Source: CAVYHJ01 sp963768165 [NCBI: uncultured bacterium]
GTDB taxonomy: Bacteria; UBP4; UBA4092
Direction of reading: 5' to 3'
DNA length: 64,000 bases
NCBI GenBank assembly: GCA_963768165.1
Contig: CAVYHJ010000026.1
Span: 496,001-560,000, forward strand
The stretch's first letter is position 1. Each line of letters starts with the position of its first letter. The position numbers and the translations under genes are program-made. This document shows positions 8,466-16,216 of this stretch, piece by piece. The notes under the pieces are model-generated. The model saw only the letters and a list, made by a program, of their open reading frames with translations. It did not search any database and was not told where the DNA came from.

Positions 8466-10038
8466 TCCAAAATCCTTTATCGTTTATGTAAGTATTCCAT
8501 TTTTAGTTCTGTCGACAATTTTCTTTCTTTTGGGTAAATCTGATTTGAAGGATTACCGTAATACTTTAATTGGACTAAATGTTACAATAGCAATTTTTGC
8601 TATAAACTTTTCATTTGTTGAATATCAATTTTCCCCTTATCGAATATTAATAAAATCATCAGGTAGAATCCATCGTTGGTTTTCAATTGTTTTACTCTTA
8701 ATATCTTTATTACCACTTCTATTTACCATTTATGAAACTAATTATTTAGGCAGAGTTGCTTTAACTTTATTGCCGATAACCGCTTACGGATCTGTATTGT
8801 TGGGGATTTTGGTATCTAGAGAATGTAGAGGGAAGACATTATTAGAAAAATGTATTTCCAGTAAGAAATTTAAAAGTTATCTTAAATTATTTATAAGTGA
8901 TTTGGATAAAGAAATTTATAATGAAAAACAGATAAAGATGAAAAATATCAAAGAAACTCCTATGCATGAACTTACTTCTAACACTCTTTATCCGTTTATA
9001 AGTGATGATGATCCTATTGAATTTGCAATAAGTCTTGCTTATACAGCACTATTAAATAATGATTTGATTACTTTTAATGCTGTAATTGAAAAACTTTTAT
9101 CTCTTTATTCTGAAATACGCAATTTTCGAATATTAAGTACACTTTCGGAGGATTATGAAATTAGGTCATGGTTAAATAATTATATTACTCAAGGTTTTGA
9201 AAGAATTTTCAGATTTGCAATTGCAAATGACAAAAGTTTAAGCTTTCTTGTAAAAATACAGGAACAATTTGCTTTATATATTAGAAATGAATCAAAAAAT
9301 CAAAAACAAACGGATAAAATTGTAACTGATATATTTAAAATGATGACTTATTTGAGTCAATATTTTTTAGAAAAGGATTTATATGGTCCTGCTTTAATTT
9401 CAATAAATATTGCCAGGCAGGTAACCCAGGAAGGTATAGACAATCCTAAAAAAGACAAAAGTGATGGTAAAAATGATCTCCAATTTGAATATAATCTTCA
9501 AATTTATCCAATAATGATTAAAAATATAGGATCAAAAGCCATTAGTTTAAAAAATAATAATTTTCTTTATAGATGTCTCGATACACTTGGATGGTTAGGA
9601 TGTTCTGCAGTAAAAAAGAAACAATACTATATTACTAAAGGATGTCTTGCAAGTTTAACTCAATTGGGAAGAGAGTCCAGATCAGTTGGTTTGAGATGCT
9701 TTGATACGCATTGTGGATTGAGACCTGAAGATCATGTACAAGAACGATTAGATTGGATTAGAAGTTGGATTATTTCTACAAAAGAAAGTAATGGAGAATA
9801 CTTTGCATTTGATGAACTTATTGAAGCGTATCAGAGATTACTTGGTTTTGAAATTGAGGTTTCGTTTGAAAAGATTAAGGAACAAGAAAGAATGAGCCTT
9901 ACAATAACTAAGAATCCACATATATTTACTATGAAAGTTGATGGAATAACTCGTACAATTGATTATTCAGATAATCAAGTTACTGATGAAATTGAACTCT
10001 ATCCTAGTGGAAGTATGATAAGAAAAACTGTTATGTAA
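8428..10038 (+). CDS. AT-rich membrane protein of unknown function downstream of the RM gene
   Basis: 536 aa. Four hydrophobic segments lie in the first 130 residues (about 17-36, 47-64, 85-105 and 110-130), followed by ~400 soluble, mostly helical, Lys/Asn/Ile-rich residues. I recognise no family. The start (ATG GAG AAA TTA) lies inside the last 38 bp of the RM gene, so the two were probably co-translated. Base composition is clearly more AT-rich than the flanking housekeeping genes, which suggests horizontal acquisition. An accessory or defence role is inference from position only. Confidence 0.75.
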   Translation: MEKLKLLKKILFNPKSFIVYVSIPFLVLSTIFFLLGKSDLKDYRNTLIGLNVTIAIFAINFSFVEYQFSPYRILIKSSGRIHRWFSIVLLLISLLPLLFTIYETNYLGRVALTLLPITAYGSVLLGILVSRECRGKTLLEKCISSKKFKSYLKLFISDLDKEIYNEKQIKMKNIKETPMHELTSNTLYPFISDDDPIEFAISLAYTALLNNDLITFNAVIEKLLSLYSEIRNFRILSTLSEDYEIRSWLNNYITQGFERIFRFAIANDKSLSFLVKIQEQFALYIRNESKNQKQTDKIVTDIFKMMTYLSQYFLEKDLYGPALISINIARQVTQEGIDNPKKDKSDGKNDLQFEYNLQIYPIMIKNIGSKAISLKNNNFLYRCLDTLGWLGCSAVKKKQYYITKGCLASLTQLGRESRSVGLRCFDTHCGLRPEDHVQERLDWIRSWIISTKESNGEYFAFDELIEAYQRLLGFEIEVSFEKIKEQERMSLTITKNPHIFTMKVDGITRTIDYSDNQVTDEIELYPSGSMIRKTVM

Positions 10039-10054
10039 GAAATGAACACCTCTA

Positions 10055-10103
10055 GATTTCCCGACGCCTTCCAACGAAATAATTCTCTTCCAAATCTCAA
10101 ATC
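10055..10103. repeat. Direct repeat copy 1 flanking the poly-sigma4 gene
   Basis: A block starting GATTTCCCGACGCCTTCCAA is repeated with a few mismatches at 13102-13150, just beyond the poly-sigma4 gene. An additional exact 21-bp block (GAAATCTTCC...) is at 10163-10183 and again at 13171-13191. Copy 1 contains an extra ~58-bp insert at 10105-10162 that resembles the last bases of the window (63943-64000). Confidence 0.75.
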
Positions 10104-10191
10104 TTCAATAAAATCAATGAACTAATAATTCTTCCGCGAAAGCAGAAAAACTCCGACTGGCTGAAATCTTCCATCTAAAATCCCCTCCCCC

Positions 10192-10269
10192 GCCCACCCA
10201 ATTGACCAACGGGTCTATGAATTGTATGATGTAACAGAAAAAGAAATTAAGATTGTGCAAGGGAAATAA
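10192..10269 (+). pseudogene. Decayed copy of the 3' end of a type IIG RM gene
   Basis: ATTGACCAAC.GGTCTATGAATTGTATGAT.TAACAGA and following bases match the authentic RM gene end at ~8391-8462 almost base for base. It is truncated upstream and ends in TAA just 11 bp before the poly-sigma4 start. It has no function as a protein. It marks an earlier RM gene or a duplication at this spot, and the same remnant precedes the second sigma4-like gene. Confidence 0.8.
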
Positions 10270-10280
10270 AAAGGAATCCA

Positions 10281-13097
10281 ATGCGCACAGGTGTTCTTCA
10301 AAATAGGAAATACCAAGCAGAAAAAAGAATAGTAGAAAATTACCTCGCTTCCGGTCTCCCCTTATCCGATGTACTAATAAAACGACAGGAAAAAATTATA
10401 AGGTTGCGCTACGGTTTGGATTCCCTAGAACCTTTATCATTAGATGAGATTGCAAATCATTATAAGGGTTGGACGAGTAGCATTTGTAAAACAATAAAAA
10501 GAAGCCTTCGATCACTAAAGCACCCTGAAACAGCAATATCACCTGCCATATCGAAAACGGCTGTTAAAAAACACTATAGGAAGTATCTAAAAGAAAAAAT
10601 GATTTTGGATAATTTCCTCCAATCCGGTCATTCTCTGGATAGCATTTTAACTCCGAAACAAGAAAAAATCATCCGTCTCCGTTTTGCAGTAGATCGTCCA
10701 GATCCACTTGCTATAAAAGAAATTGCAAATAAGTTTCATATCACTGTACCCGTAGTCCGTAAAATTATCAGATTTGGTTTTCGTAGTCTGAGAAATCCTG
10801 AGATTCCTTTCAAGACAACCGAAAAAAGTAAATCATTTAAAATAGGAAAGGTCATTATTGAACGATTTTTTCAAAAGGGCTATTCCCTATCCGGGATATT
10901 GAATAAACGAGAAGAAAAAATAATCCGATTACGTTATGGTTTGGATTCAGGAAAACCTTTAACTTTTAAAGATATCGGGAAAATAGTGCATCTTCCTGAT
11001 CGAAGAGTCCTTGCAACGATTATTAGATGTTTGAGGCAAATAGAAAATCCCGATCTGCCTTATAAGCTTTGTTTTCGCACCAAAGCTTACCAAGATGGGA
11101 AAAAGGTGGTGGAGAACTATTTGCAATCAGGTCATCCTTTATCGAACATTTTAAATAAAAGAGAAGAAAAAATTCTTCGTTTACGGTATGGCTTGGATAC
11201 CGGTAAACCTTCGTCTTATAATAGTATTGCAAAACAATTTAAACGAACAAATGCGGCTATTCGCTCTAGTATAATTAGAATTCTGAGGCAATTAAAAAAT
11301 CCTGAAATTCCTCTAACAAGAGACAATCAAAAGAAGTGGGTACGGGAAGAAGGGAAAAGGATTATTGAGTCTTACCTCCAAACGGGACGTGCCCTATCTG
11401 AAATATTGAATGAACGGGATGAGAAAATCCTTAGGCTAAAATTTGGAATGGATAACCGGAAACCTTTAACTAATATGGGAATTGGGAATCTTTTCCATAT
11501 TTCTAGAACTAATGTTATATCAAGTGTTCAAAGGAGTCTATGGCGATTACAAAATCCGGATACTCTTCCCAAAACTTTTGAACAAAGTAAGGGCTATCTG
11601 GAAGGAAAAAAGATAGTGGATGACTATTTGCAATCCGGTCATAATTTATCCGAAGTGTTAAATGAAGAAGAAAAAAATATAGTTCGGTTACGATATGGAC
11701 TGGATACTGGAAAACCATTACCTCAAACTAGAATTGCACAGCAGGTTCAAATACATAAAGGTTCCATCCCCTATATTCTATTTAGAAGTCTCAGGCAATT
11801 AAAAAATCCTGGGATTCCAGCAACCAGGGCTTTTCGAAATAGATGGGCTCAGGAAGAAGCCAAAAAGATTATTAATTCTTTCCTTCAAACGGGTCGTACC
11901 TTATCCGAAGTGGTAAATAAACGGGATGAACAAATTATTCGGCTTCGTTTTGGCTTGGATACCGGGGAAATTTTATCTTTAAAAGAGATTGGGAATAAAT
12001 TTAAGATTCCCGATAATACGGTATCTGAAATTATTACCAGAAACCTTTGGCGTTTAAAACATCCAGAAAAAGTTTTCTCCATGCCCGAACGGAATAAATT
12101 CTTTCAGGAACAAAAGAAATTTCTCGAAGAATACTTGAAACCAGGACGTTCATTATCTAATATACTAAAACCAAGACAGGTAAAAATTCTTCAGTTACGC
12201 TTTGGCTTGGATGGGAAAAAACCTTTAGCCCAAAAAACAATTGCGGGTATTTATAAAGTTGCGAGAGGTACAATCGGAAAAGTTATTAGAGTAAGTCTGG
12301 AAAAATTAAATTATCAGAGCACTATAAAACTTCGAGAAAAAGCAAACCCGCTGTATCGTAATGGGAAAAAAGTAATAGAACATTTCCTTCAAACAGGACT
12401 TTCTTTATCGGATATTTTAAATAAAAAACAAGAAAGATTCATTAAACTACGCTATGGGCTGGATTGGCGGAGGCCTTTAACCTTGTCCGAGATTTCTGAA
12501 ATTTGTGAAATAAGCACTGAAAATATCTATTCTTCTGTAGTTGCAAGTCTTCAAAAGCTAAAAAGGTATGGTTATATTAATACCTCTGAATTGACTGCCA
12601 AATTTGATCGAGAAGGGAAAGAAATAGTGGATAAATATCTCAAATCTGGACACCCTTTATCTAAAGTATTGACGGATCGACAGGAAAAGATTATCCGATT
12701 ACACTATGGCTTGGATTCAAAAGAGCCGCGTTCCTTACAGTATATTGCTTCTCTCTACCAAATCTCCAAAAGTACTGTTTGCGATTTTTTAGTTACAGGG
12801 CTGCGAAAATTAAAATATCCAGATGAGGCTGGGGAAAATATATTATTAAACAAGACCTACCAAAAGGGGAAAAAGATACTGGAGATATATTTGAAAACTG
12901 GTCGTCCACTATCGGATGTATTGAATGACCGGGAGAAAAGAGTAATCCAACTTCGCTTTGGTTTGGACTCTGGAAAACCTATGGTTCTAAAACAGATTGC
13001 ATCTAAATTTAGGGTTTCCCCCTCGAATGTCAGTTATCTTATAAATCATAGTATTCAAAAACTAAAATCCGAGTTTTCTACGTTGGCAATGAAATGA
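10281..13097 (+). CDS. Protein of 11 tandem sigma-70 region-4-like repeats (poly-sigma4)
   Basis: 938 aa divided end to end into 11 repeats of ~85 residues. Each repeat has a helix (GKKIVENYLQSGH-LSDIL) and then the sigma-4 signature: N.REEKIIRLRYGLDSGKPL, helix-turn-helix residues (eIANKF.IS...V..II) and a final SLRKLKNPE. In classical sigma factors this matches regions 4.1/4.2 (…RFGLD…TLEEIG…RIRQIE..ALRKLRHP), which read the -35 element and bind the beta flap. No region 2 or 3 is present, so it should not act as an ordinary sigma factor. The HTH residues differ among repeats, while the LRYGLD core is kept. It is preceded by an RM-tail remnant and flanked by direct repeats. Possible roles are modular DNA binding, RNA polymerase capture or anti-phage control; none is shown. 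Confidence 0.85.
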   Translation: MRTGVLQNRKYQAEKRIVENYLASGLPLSDVLIKRQEKIIRLRYGLDSLEPLSLDEIANHYKGWTSSICKTIKRSLRSLKHPETAISPAISKTAVKKHYRKYLKEKMILDNFLQSGHSLDSILTPKQEKIIRLRFAVDRPDPLAIKEIANKFHITVPVVRKIIRFGFRSLRNPEIPFKTTEKSKSFKIGKVIIERFFQKGYSLSGILNKREEKIIRLRYGLDSGKPLTFKDIGKIVHLPDRRVLATIIRCLRQIENPDLPYKLCFRTKAYQDGKKVVENYLQSGHPLSNILNKREEKILRLRYGLDTGKPSSYNSIAKQFKRTNAAIRSSIIRILRQLKNPEIPLTRDNQKKWVREEGKRIIESYLQTGRALSEILNERDEKILRLKFGMDNRKPLTNMGIGNLFHISRTNVISSVQRSLWRLQNPDTLPKTFEQSKGYLEGKKIVDDYLQSGHNLSEVLNEEEKNIVRLRYGLDTGKPLPQTRIAQQVQIHKGSIPYILFRSLRQLKNPGIPATRAFRNRWAQEEAKKIINSFLQTGRTLSEVVNKRDEQIIRLRFGLDTGEILSLKEIGNKFKIPDNTVSEIITRNLWRLKHPEKVFSMPERNKFFQEQKKFLEEYLKPGRSLSNILKPRQVKILQLRFGLDGKKPLAQKTIAGIYKVARGTIGKVIRVSLEKLNYQSTIKLREKANPLYRNGKKVIEHFLQTGLSLSDILNKKQERFIKLRYGLDWRRPLTLSEISEICEISTENIYSSVVASLQKLKRYGYINTSELTAKFDREGKEIVDKYLKSGHPLSKVLTDRQEKIIRLHYGLDSKEPRSLQYIASLYQISKSTVCDFLVTGLRKLKYPDEAGENILLNKTYQKGKKILEIYLKTGRPLSDVLNDREKRVIQLRFGLDSGKPMVLKQIASKFRVSPSNVSYLINHSIQKLKSEFSTLAMK

Positions 13098-13101
13098 ATT
13101 T

Positions 13102-13150
13102 GATTTCCCAGCGCCTTCCAACAGAATAATTCTCTTCTAAATCATAAATC
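13102..13150. repeat. Direct repeat copy 2 flanking the poly-sigma4 gene
   Basis: Matches 10055-10103 with a few mismatches, and is followed at 13171-13191 by the exact 21-bp block also found at 10163-10183. Together they bracket the RM-tail remnant and the poly-sigma4 gene. Confidence 0.75.
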
Positions 13151-13213
13151 CATGTCCTTGAGCGAAGGATGAAATCTTCCATCTAAAATCCATTCCCAAT
13201 ACTAAAATAATTT

Positions 13214-13243
13214 TTGTAGAATCTATAAAATATAAGTTATAGT
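13214..13243 (+). promoter_or_regulatory. Candidate sigma70-type promoter for the GHMP kinase gene
   Basis: TTGTAG, an 18-bp AT-rich spacer and TATAGT, about 50 bp upstream of the start codon. Recognised by eye only. Confidence 0.3.
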
Positions 13244-13295
13244 AAATGGTCGGAAGGAACAAGAAGATTGTGGAAAGAGACGGAGGTTAATATTT

Positions 13296-14315
13296 ATGCG
13301 CATTATCGGCGCACGGGTTCCCGCGAGAATTGATTTTGTCGGGGGAGGAGCTGATTGTCCACCCTACTCGACCGAATATGGCGGAGCGGTGGTTAATGCC
13401 GGAATTACTCGATATATTTATGTTACTTTGATTCTGGGTGAACCGAAAAATAGAATCAAGATTGTTTCACGCGATTTCAACGTTTCAGTCACCAGCAGGG
13501 ATATTTCTGAATTACAATTCAACGGCAAATTAGATTTACTGAAAGCCGCTGTCAAGAGATTTGGACCGAAAACCAGATTTACCATCATTACCGATACGGA
13601 ATTACCGCCGCAAAGCGGGTTGGGCGGGTCGGCAGCAGTCACGGTGGGAGTAATTGGTGTGTTGACCTATGCCAGGGGATTTCGGTACTCCCCAAGCAAA
13701 TTAGCAGAATTGGCGTTTGAAGTCGAACGGAAAGATTTGGGATTAAGCGGGGGGAAACAAGATCAATATGGAACGGCATTGGGCGGGCTGAATTACTTAG
13801 AGTTTCATGATCCGGAAGTGAAAGCTGAATCACTTTTGAAGATTTCACCGGCAACGTTATTGGAATTGGAGAAAAATTTATTATTGATATATACCGGCAC
13901 GGTGCATCTTTCCGAAAATATTCATGATGAAATTTATAAATCTTACTATGAACCGCATAGCACTACGAAGAAAGCGATGCATAATTTGACCAAAGCGGCT
14001 AAACAGGCACGCGAGGCGCTCATGAAGGGAGACTTAAATCAATTTGCGAACTTATTAAATGTGAATTGGGCGAATCACAAGTTATTACATTCGAGTTGTA
14101 CCAACCAACGGTTGGAAAAAGTCATTCGTACGGGATTGAAATATGGCGCGATGGGTGCTAAAGTTTGCGGTGCCGGCGGCGGGGGATGTATTGTTTTTCT
14201 TTGCAAAGATGGTATGAAACGAAAAGTGCAAATGGCATTGGAGAAACTTAATTGTATCCCATTGGATTTTAAGTTTGATACATCGGGAATCGTAGTGTAT
14301 GAATTCAAAAAATGA
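13296..14315 (+). CDS. GHMP-family sugar kinase (heptose-7-phosphate kinase/fucokinase-like)
   Basis: 339 aa, full-length GHMP kinase. N-terminal motif ARVPARIDFVGGGADCPPY is typical of the HddA/FKP-like branch. The ATP-binding motif 2 is PPQSGLGGSAAVTV (~residues 107-120), and motif 3 near the C-terminus is KVCGAGGGGCIVFL. EVERKDLGLSGGKQDQYG is the substrate-side helix of this branch. It phosphorylates a sugar with ATP in the cytoplasm; the exact sugar (D-glycero-D-manno-heptose 7-phosphate, fucose or another) cannot be read from the sequence. A GGAGG ribosome-binding site precedes ATG 13296. No heptose-pathway partners are adjacent. Confidence 0.85.
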   Translation: MRIIGARVPARIDFVGGGADCPPYSTEYGGAVVNAGITRYIYVTLILGEPKNRIKIVSRDFNVSVTSRDISELQFNGKLDLLKAAVKRFGPKTRFTIITDTELPPQSGLGGSAAVTVGVIGVLTYARGFRYSPSKLAELAFEVERKDLGLSGGKQDQYGTALGGLNYLEFHDPEVKAESLLKISPATLLELEKNLLLIYTGTVHLSENIHDEIYKSYYEPHSTTKKAMHNLTKAAKQAREALMKGDLNQFANLLNVNWANHKLLHSSCTNQRLEKVIRTGLKYGAMGAKVCGAGGGGCIVFLCKDGMKRKVQMALEKLNCIPLDFKFDTSGIVVYEFKK

Positions 14316-14406
14316 AAAGCAGAAATAATCAATAAATGGGTGAATGGGAGCGGGCGATCTGGATCATGGTTTGAATATTATCTTTGGGATTGTTTGGATA
14401 ATAAAT

Positions 14407-14688
14407 TCAAATACGAGAAACTATCTTTTCCAATTCCGGCAGGATTTCTCGCAGGTACTCATCATCCCCGGGGACTTTGACTTCGGAGACATTCGTATCC
14501 ACAAAAACTTTCAGATACCGGGCTTCTTCTTCCGACCGGCAGTTAATGCAATGATCCCCTGAATATAGATTCCACCCAAACAAATCCTTTTCAATTCTTC
14601 CTTTTTGAAATTCGCCGGGCAATTCCCTATGTATTAATTTTTTCCGGGTTAAGATGCGCTGTAAATAAAAATCTCCGATGGTGGTCAT
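14407..14688 (-). CDS. Small conserved-looking hypothetical protein
   Basis: 93 aa, highly charged and soluble, with a CINC pair in the middle (DHCINCRSEEEARYLKVFVDTNVSEV). A GAGG ribosome-binding site lies before the ATG at 14688. Coding on this strand looks more natural than the overlapping frame on the other strand. The Cys pair could bind metal, but I recognise no family. Confidence 0.55.
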   Translation of the reverse strand: MTTIGDFYLQRILTRKKLIHRELPGEFQKGRIEKDLFGWNLYSGDHCINCRSEEEARYLKVFVDTNVSEVKVPGDDEYLREILPELEKIVSRI

Positions 14689-14860
14689 AGGATCATTACC
14701 TCATACGAAAATAAATAATGACAATTGTTCCCTATCAATATAATTTTTAATAAGAAATATCCTAGCACAAGGAGGTATCCATTTCCAACGATAAATTCAC
14801 GGACATTGGCTGGTGCTTTGGATGTTGCCAGCTAAAACTCTGGATAAGCTTACAGAAAAA

Positions 14861-14895
14861 TAAAAAAGCCATTCCGATTTCCTCGGAATGGCTTT
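14861..14895 (-). terminator. Rho-independent terminator of the bacilliredoxin gene
   Basis: 13-bp stem AAAGCCATTCCGA/TCGGAATGGCTTT with a 5-nt loop. On the minus strand it is followed by a T-rich run (TTTTTTATTTTT). It sits ~20 bp after the stop of the 14914-15354 gene. Confidence 0.85.
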
Positions 14896-14913
14896 AAGAA
14901 TTTCAATACAGAA

Positions 14914-15354
14914 TTAAACTGTTTGTGCGACTTCTTCCTTGGCACCACAGAATTTATCATAAGCTGCTTTGAGAAGCATGGAGATAGATTCTGCGTCTTT
15001 CCCTTCAATCATGTGACGCTCGAGCATGAAGACTAACTCCCCGTCTTTAAACAGAGCAATCGAAGGTGAAGAAGGCGGGTAGCCTTTGATTAGACTCCGT
15101 GCTTTGTCTGTGGCTTCAATATCCAACCCGGCAAATACGGTATAGAGATTGTCTGGTACATTTTTGTTCTTAAGGGAGTGAATGACCCCCGGACGCGCTT
15201 TCCCGGCAGCGCAACCGCAAACCGAATTGACCACTAATAAATGGGTGCCTTTTGCCGGGATTGCTTGAGCCACCTGCTCCGGTGTGCTTAATTCCTTAAA
15301 ACCAACCGCTGTTAATTCGTCTATCATGAATTGAACCATGTCACGATCATACAT
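14914..15354 (-). CDS. Bacilliredoxin BrxA/BrxB (YphP/YqiW) family protein
   Basis: 146 aa. Thiol-disulfide exchange protein with the family CGC active site (VVNSVCGCAAGKARPG, ~residues 43-58). It starts MYDRDMVQFMIDELTAVGF and has FAGLDIEATDKAR and PPSSPSIALFKDGELVFMLERHMIEG, all typical of the family, at the usual ~145-aa length. In Firmicutes, BrxA/B remove bacillithiol from proteins; whether this organism makes bacillithiol is unknown. Strong ribosome-binding site AGGAGG before the ATG at 15354. It has its own terminator downstream and an inverted repeat in its upstream region, next to a CDGSH iron-sulfur gene. Confidence 0.93.
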   Translation of the reverse strand: MYDRDMVQFMIDELTAVGFKELSTPEQVAQAIPAKGTHLLVVNSVCGCAAGKARPGVIHSLKNKNVPDNLYTVFAGLDIEATDKARSLIKGYPPSSPSIALFKDGELVFMLERHMIEGKDAESISMLLKAAYDKFCGAKEEVAQTV

Positions 15355-15374
15355 AGATTTTTATCCTCCTGGAT

Positions 15375-15420
15375 ACTATATGGTTAATTTTATTTTCTTT
15401 AATTAATCATACCATATAGT
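15375..15420 (-). promoter_or_regulatory. Inverted repeat in the bacilliredoxin upstream region (possible operator)
   Basis: ACTATATGGT at 15375-15384 is an exact inverted copy of ACCATATAGT at 15411-15420, with 26 AT-rich bases between them. It lies between the CDGSH gene and the bacilliredoxin ribosome-binding site. A repressor or activator site, or a hairpin in the leader, is possible; no regulator is identified. Confidence 0.5.
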
Positions 15421-15438
15421 TGACTGTTTTTGTAAAGA

Positions 15439-15678
15439 TTAGATTGTTGGCTTGGGTGCCGGAGGAGGAAGTTCACGCGCTTGGATAATGGAATTGAACC
15501 CGACTTTGCGGTGCGCTCCGTCACAAAAGGGTTTATTCTCCGAATGACCGCATCGGCAGAGAGAAATTGCCGTTCGTCCACCTAACCCGAATGCTTTTCC
15601 TGTCTCATCCAGAATTTCGAAATCTCCATCTATTTTCACCGAACCATTATTCTTAACTGTAATCTTTGTTGCTGCCAT
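15439..15678 (-). CDS. CDGSH iron-sulfur domain protein
   Basis: 79 aa. One zf-CDGSH domain with the C-x-C-x2-S-x3-P-x-C-D-x2-H cluster ligands (CRCGHSENKPFCDGAH, ~residues 41-56), expected to bind a redox-active [2Fe-2S] cluster. An N-terminal beta segment (ITVKNNGSVKIDGDFEI) is typical of small bacterial members. Ribosome-binding site AAGGAG upstream of the ATG at 15678. Lies 84 bp upstream of the bacilliredoxin in the same orientation, which suggests a shared redox theme. Confidence 0.93.
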   Translation of the reverse strand: MAATKITVKNNGSVKIDGDFEILDETGKAFGLGGRTAISLCRCGHSENKPFCDGAHRKVGFNSIIQARELPPPAPKPTI

Positions 15679-15744
15679 ATCATTCTCCTTCTTTGAATTT
15701 TTAAAACTTTCAACTTTAAACCTGAAACCTGAAACTTGTTTTTA

Positions 15745-15829
15745 TGGTGCCCGGGGCGGGACTTGAACCCGCATGGGTTACCCCATACGCCCCTCAAACG
15801 TACGTGTCTGCCAGTTCCACCACCCGGGC
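15745..15829 (-). tRNA. tRNA-Leu (anticodon GAG)
   Basis: 85 nt with encoded CCA. Acceptor GCCCGGG/CCCGGGC, discriminator A, a D-arm with GTGGAACTGGCAGAC, anticodon loop TTGAGGG, a long variable arm (ATGGGGTAACCCAT) and T-loop GTTCAAGTC. The long variable arm and D-arm identify it as a class II tRNA-Leu. Confidence 0.95.
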
Positions 15830-15845
15830 ACATAGAATAATAGTT

Positions 15846-15921
15846 TGGTAGCGGGAGAGGGATTCGAACCCCCGACACAGCGGGTATGAACCGCTTGCTC
15901 TACCAACTGAGCTATCCCGCC
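15846..15921 (-). tRNA. Elongator tRNA-Met (anticodon CAT)
   Basis: 76 nt with encoded CCA. Acceptor GGCGGGA/TCCCGCT, anticodon arm AGCGG-TTCATAC-CCGCT and T-arm GGGGGTTCGAATCCC. It resembles elongator tRNA-Met rather than initiator or tRNA-Ile2, judging by the TTCATACCC loop and GCTACCA end. Confidence 0.9.
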
Positions 15922-16032
15922 CCATAAAATTCTCAACATGGAATGGAGTAAAATCCTACCAAGTTCACAAATCTACTGTCAATATAACTATATCAGAATT
16001 CAATGAATTTTTTGGAAGACCAGCGAAAGATT

Positions 16033-16109
<77 letters not shown>

Positions 16110-16166
16110 ATTGAGTTAAAAGTATATCATAAACGCCCCAGCCGTGACAAATTATGTGGGGATATT

Positions 16167-16195
16167 TTGATTGCAATTTGCGTTTATGGTAATAT
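16167..16195 (+). promoter_or_regulatory. Candidate promoter of the nfeD-slipin operon
   Basis: TTGATT, a 17-bp spacer and TAATAT, ending about 20 bp before the chosen ATG at 16217. Confidence 0.4.
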
Positions 16196-16216
16196 GTGAC
16201 GGGGAGTGAATGGTAT

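Noticed and set aside
10281-13097. Interpretation as a normal alternative sigma factor
   Set aside because: No region 2 (-10 recognition/core binding) is visible, and there are 11 region-4-like units instead of one.
14344-14562. 72-aa plus-strand frame opposite the 14407-14688 gene
   Set aside because: The minus-strand frame has a ribosome-binding site and a more protein-like composition, so this is its shadow.
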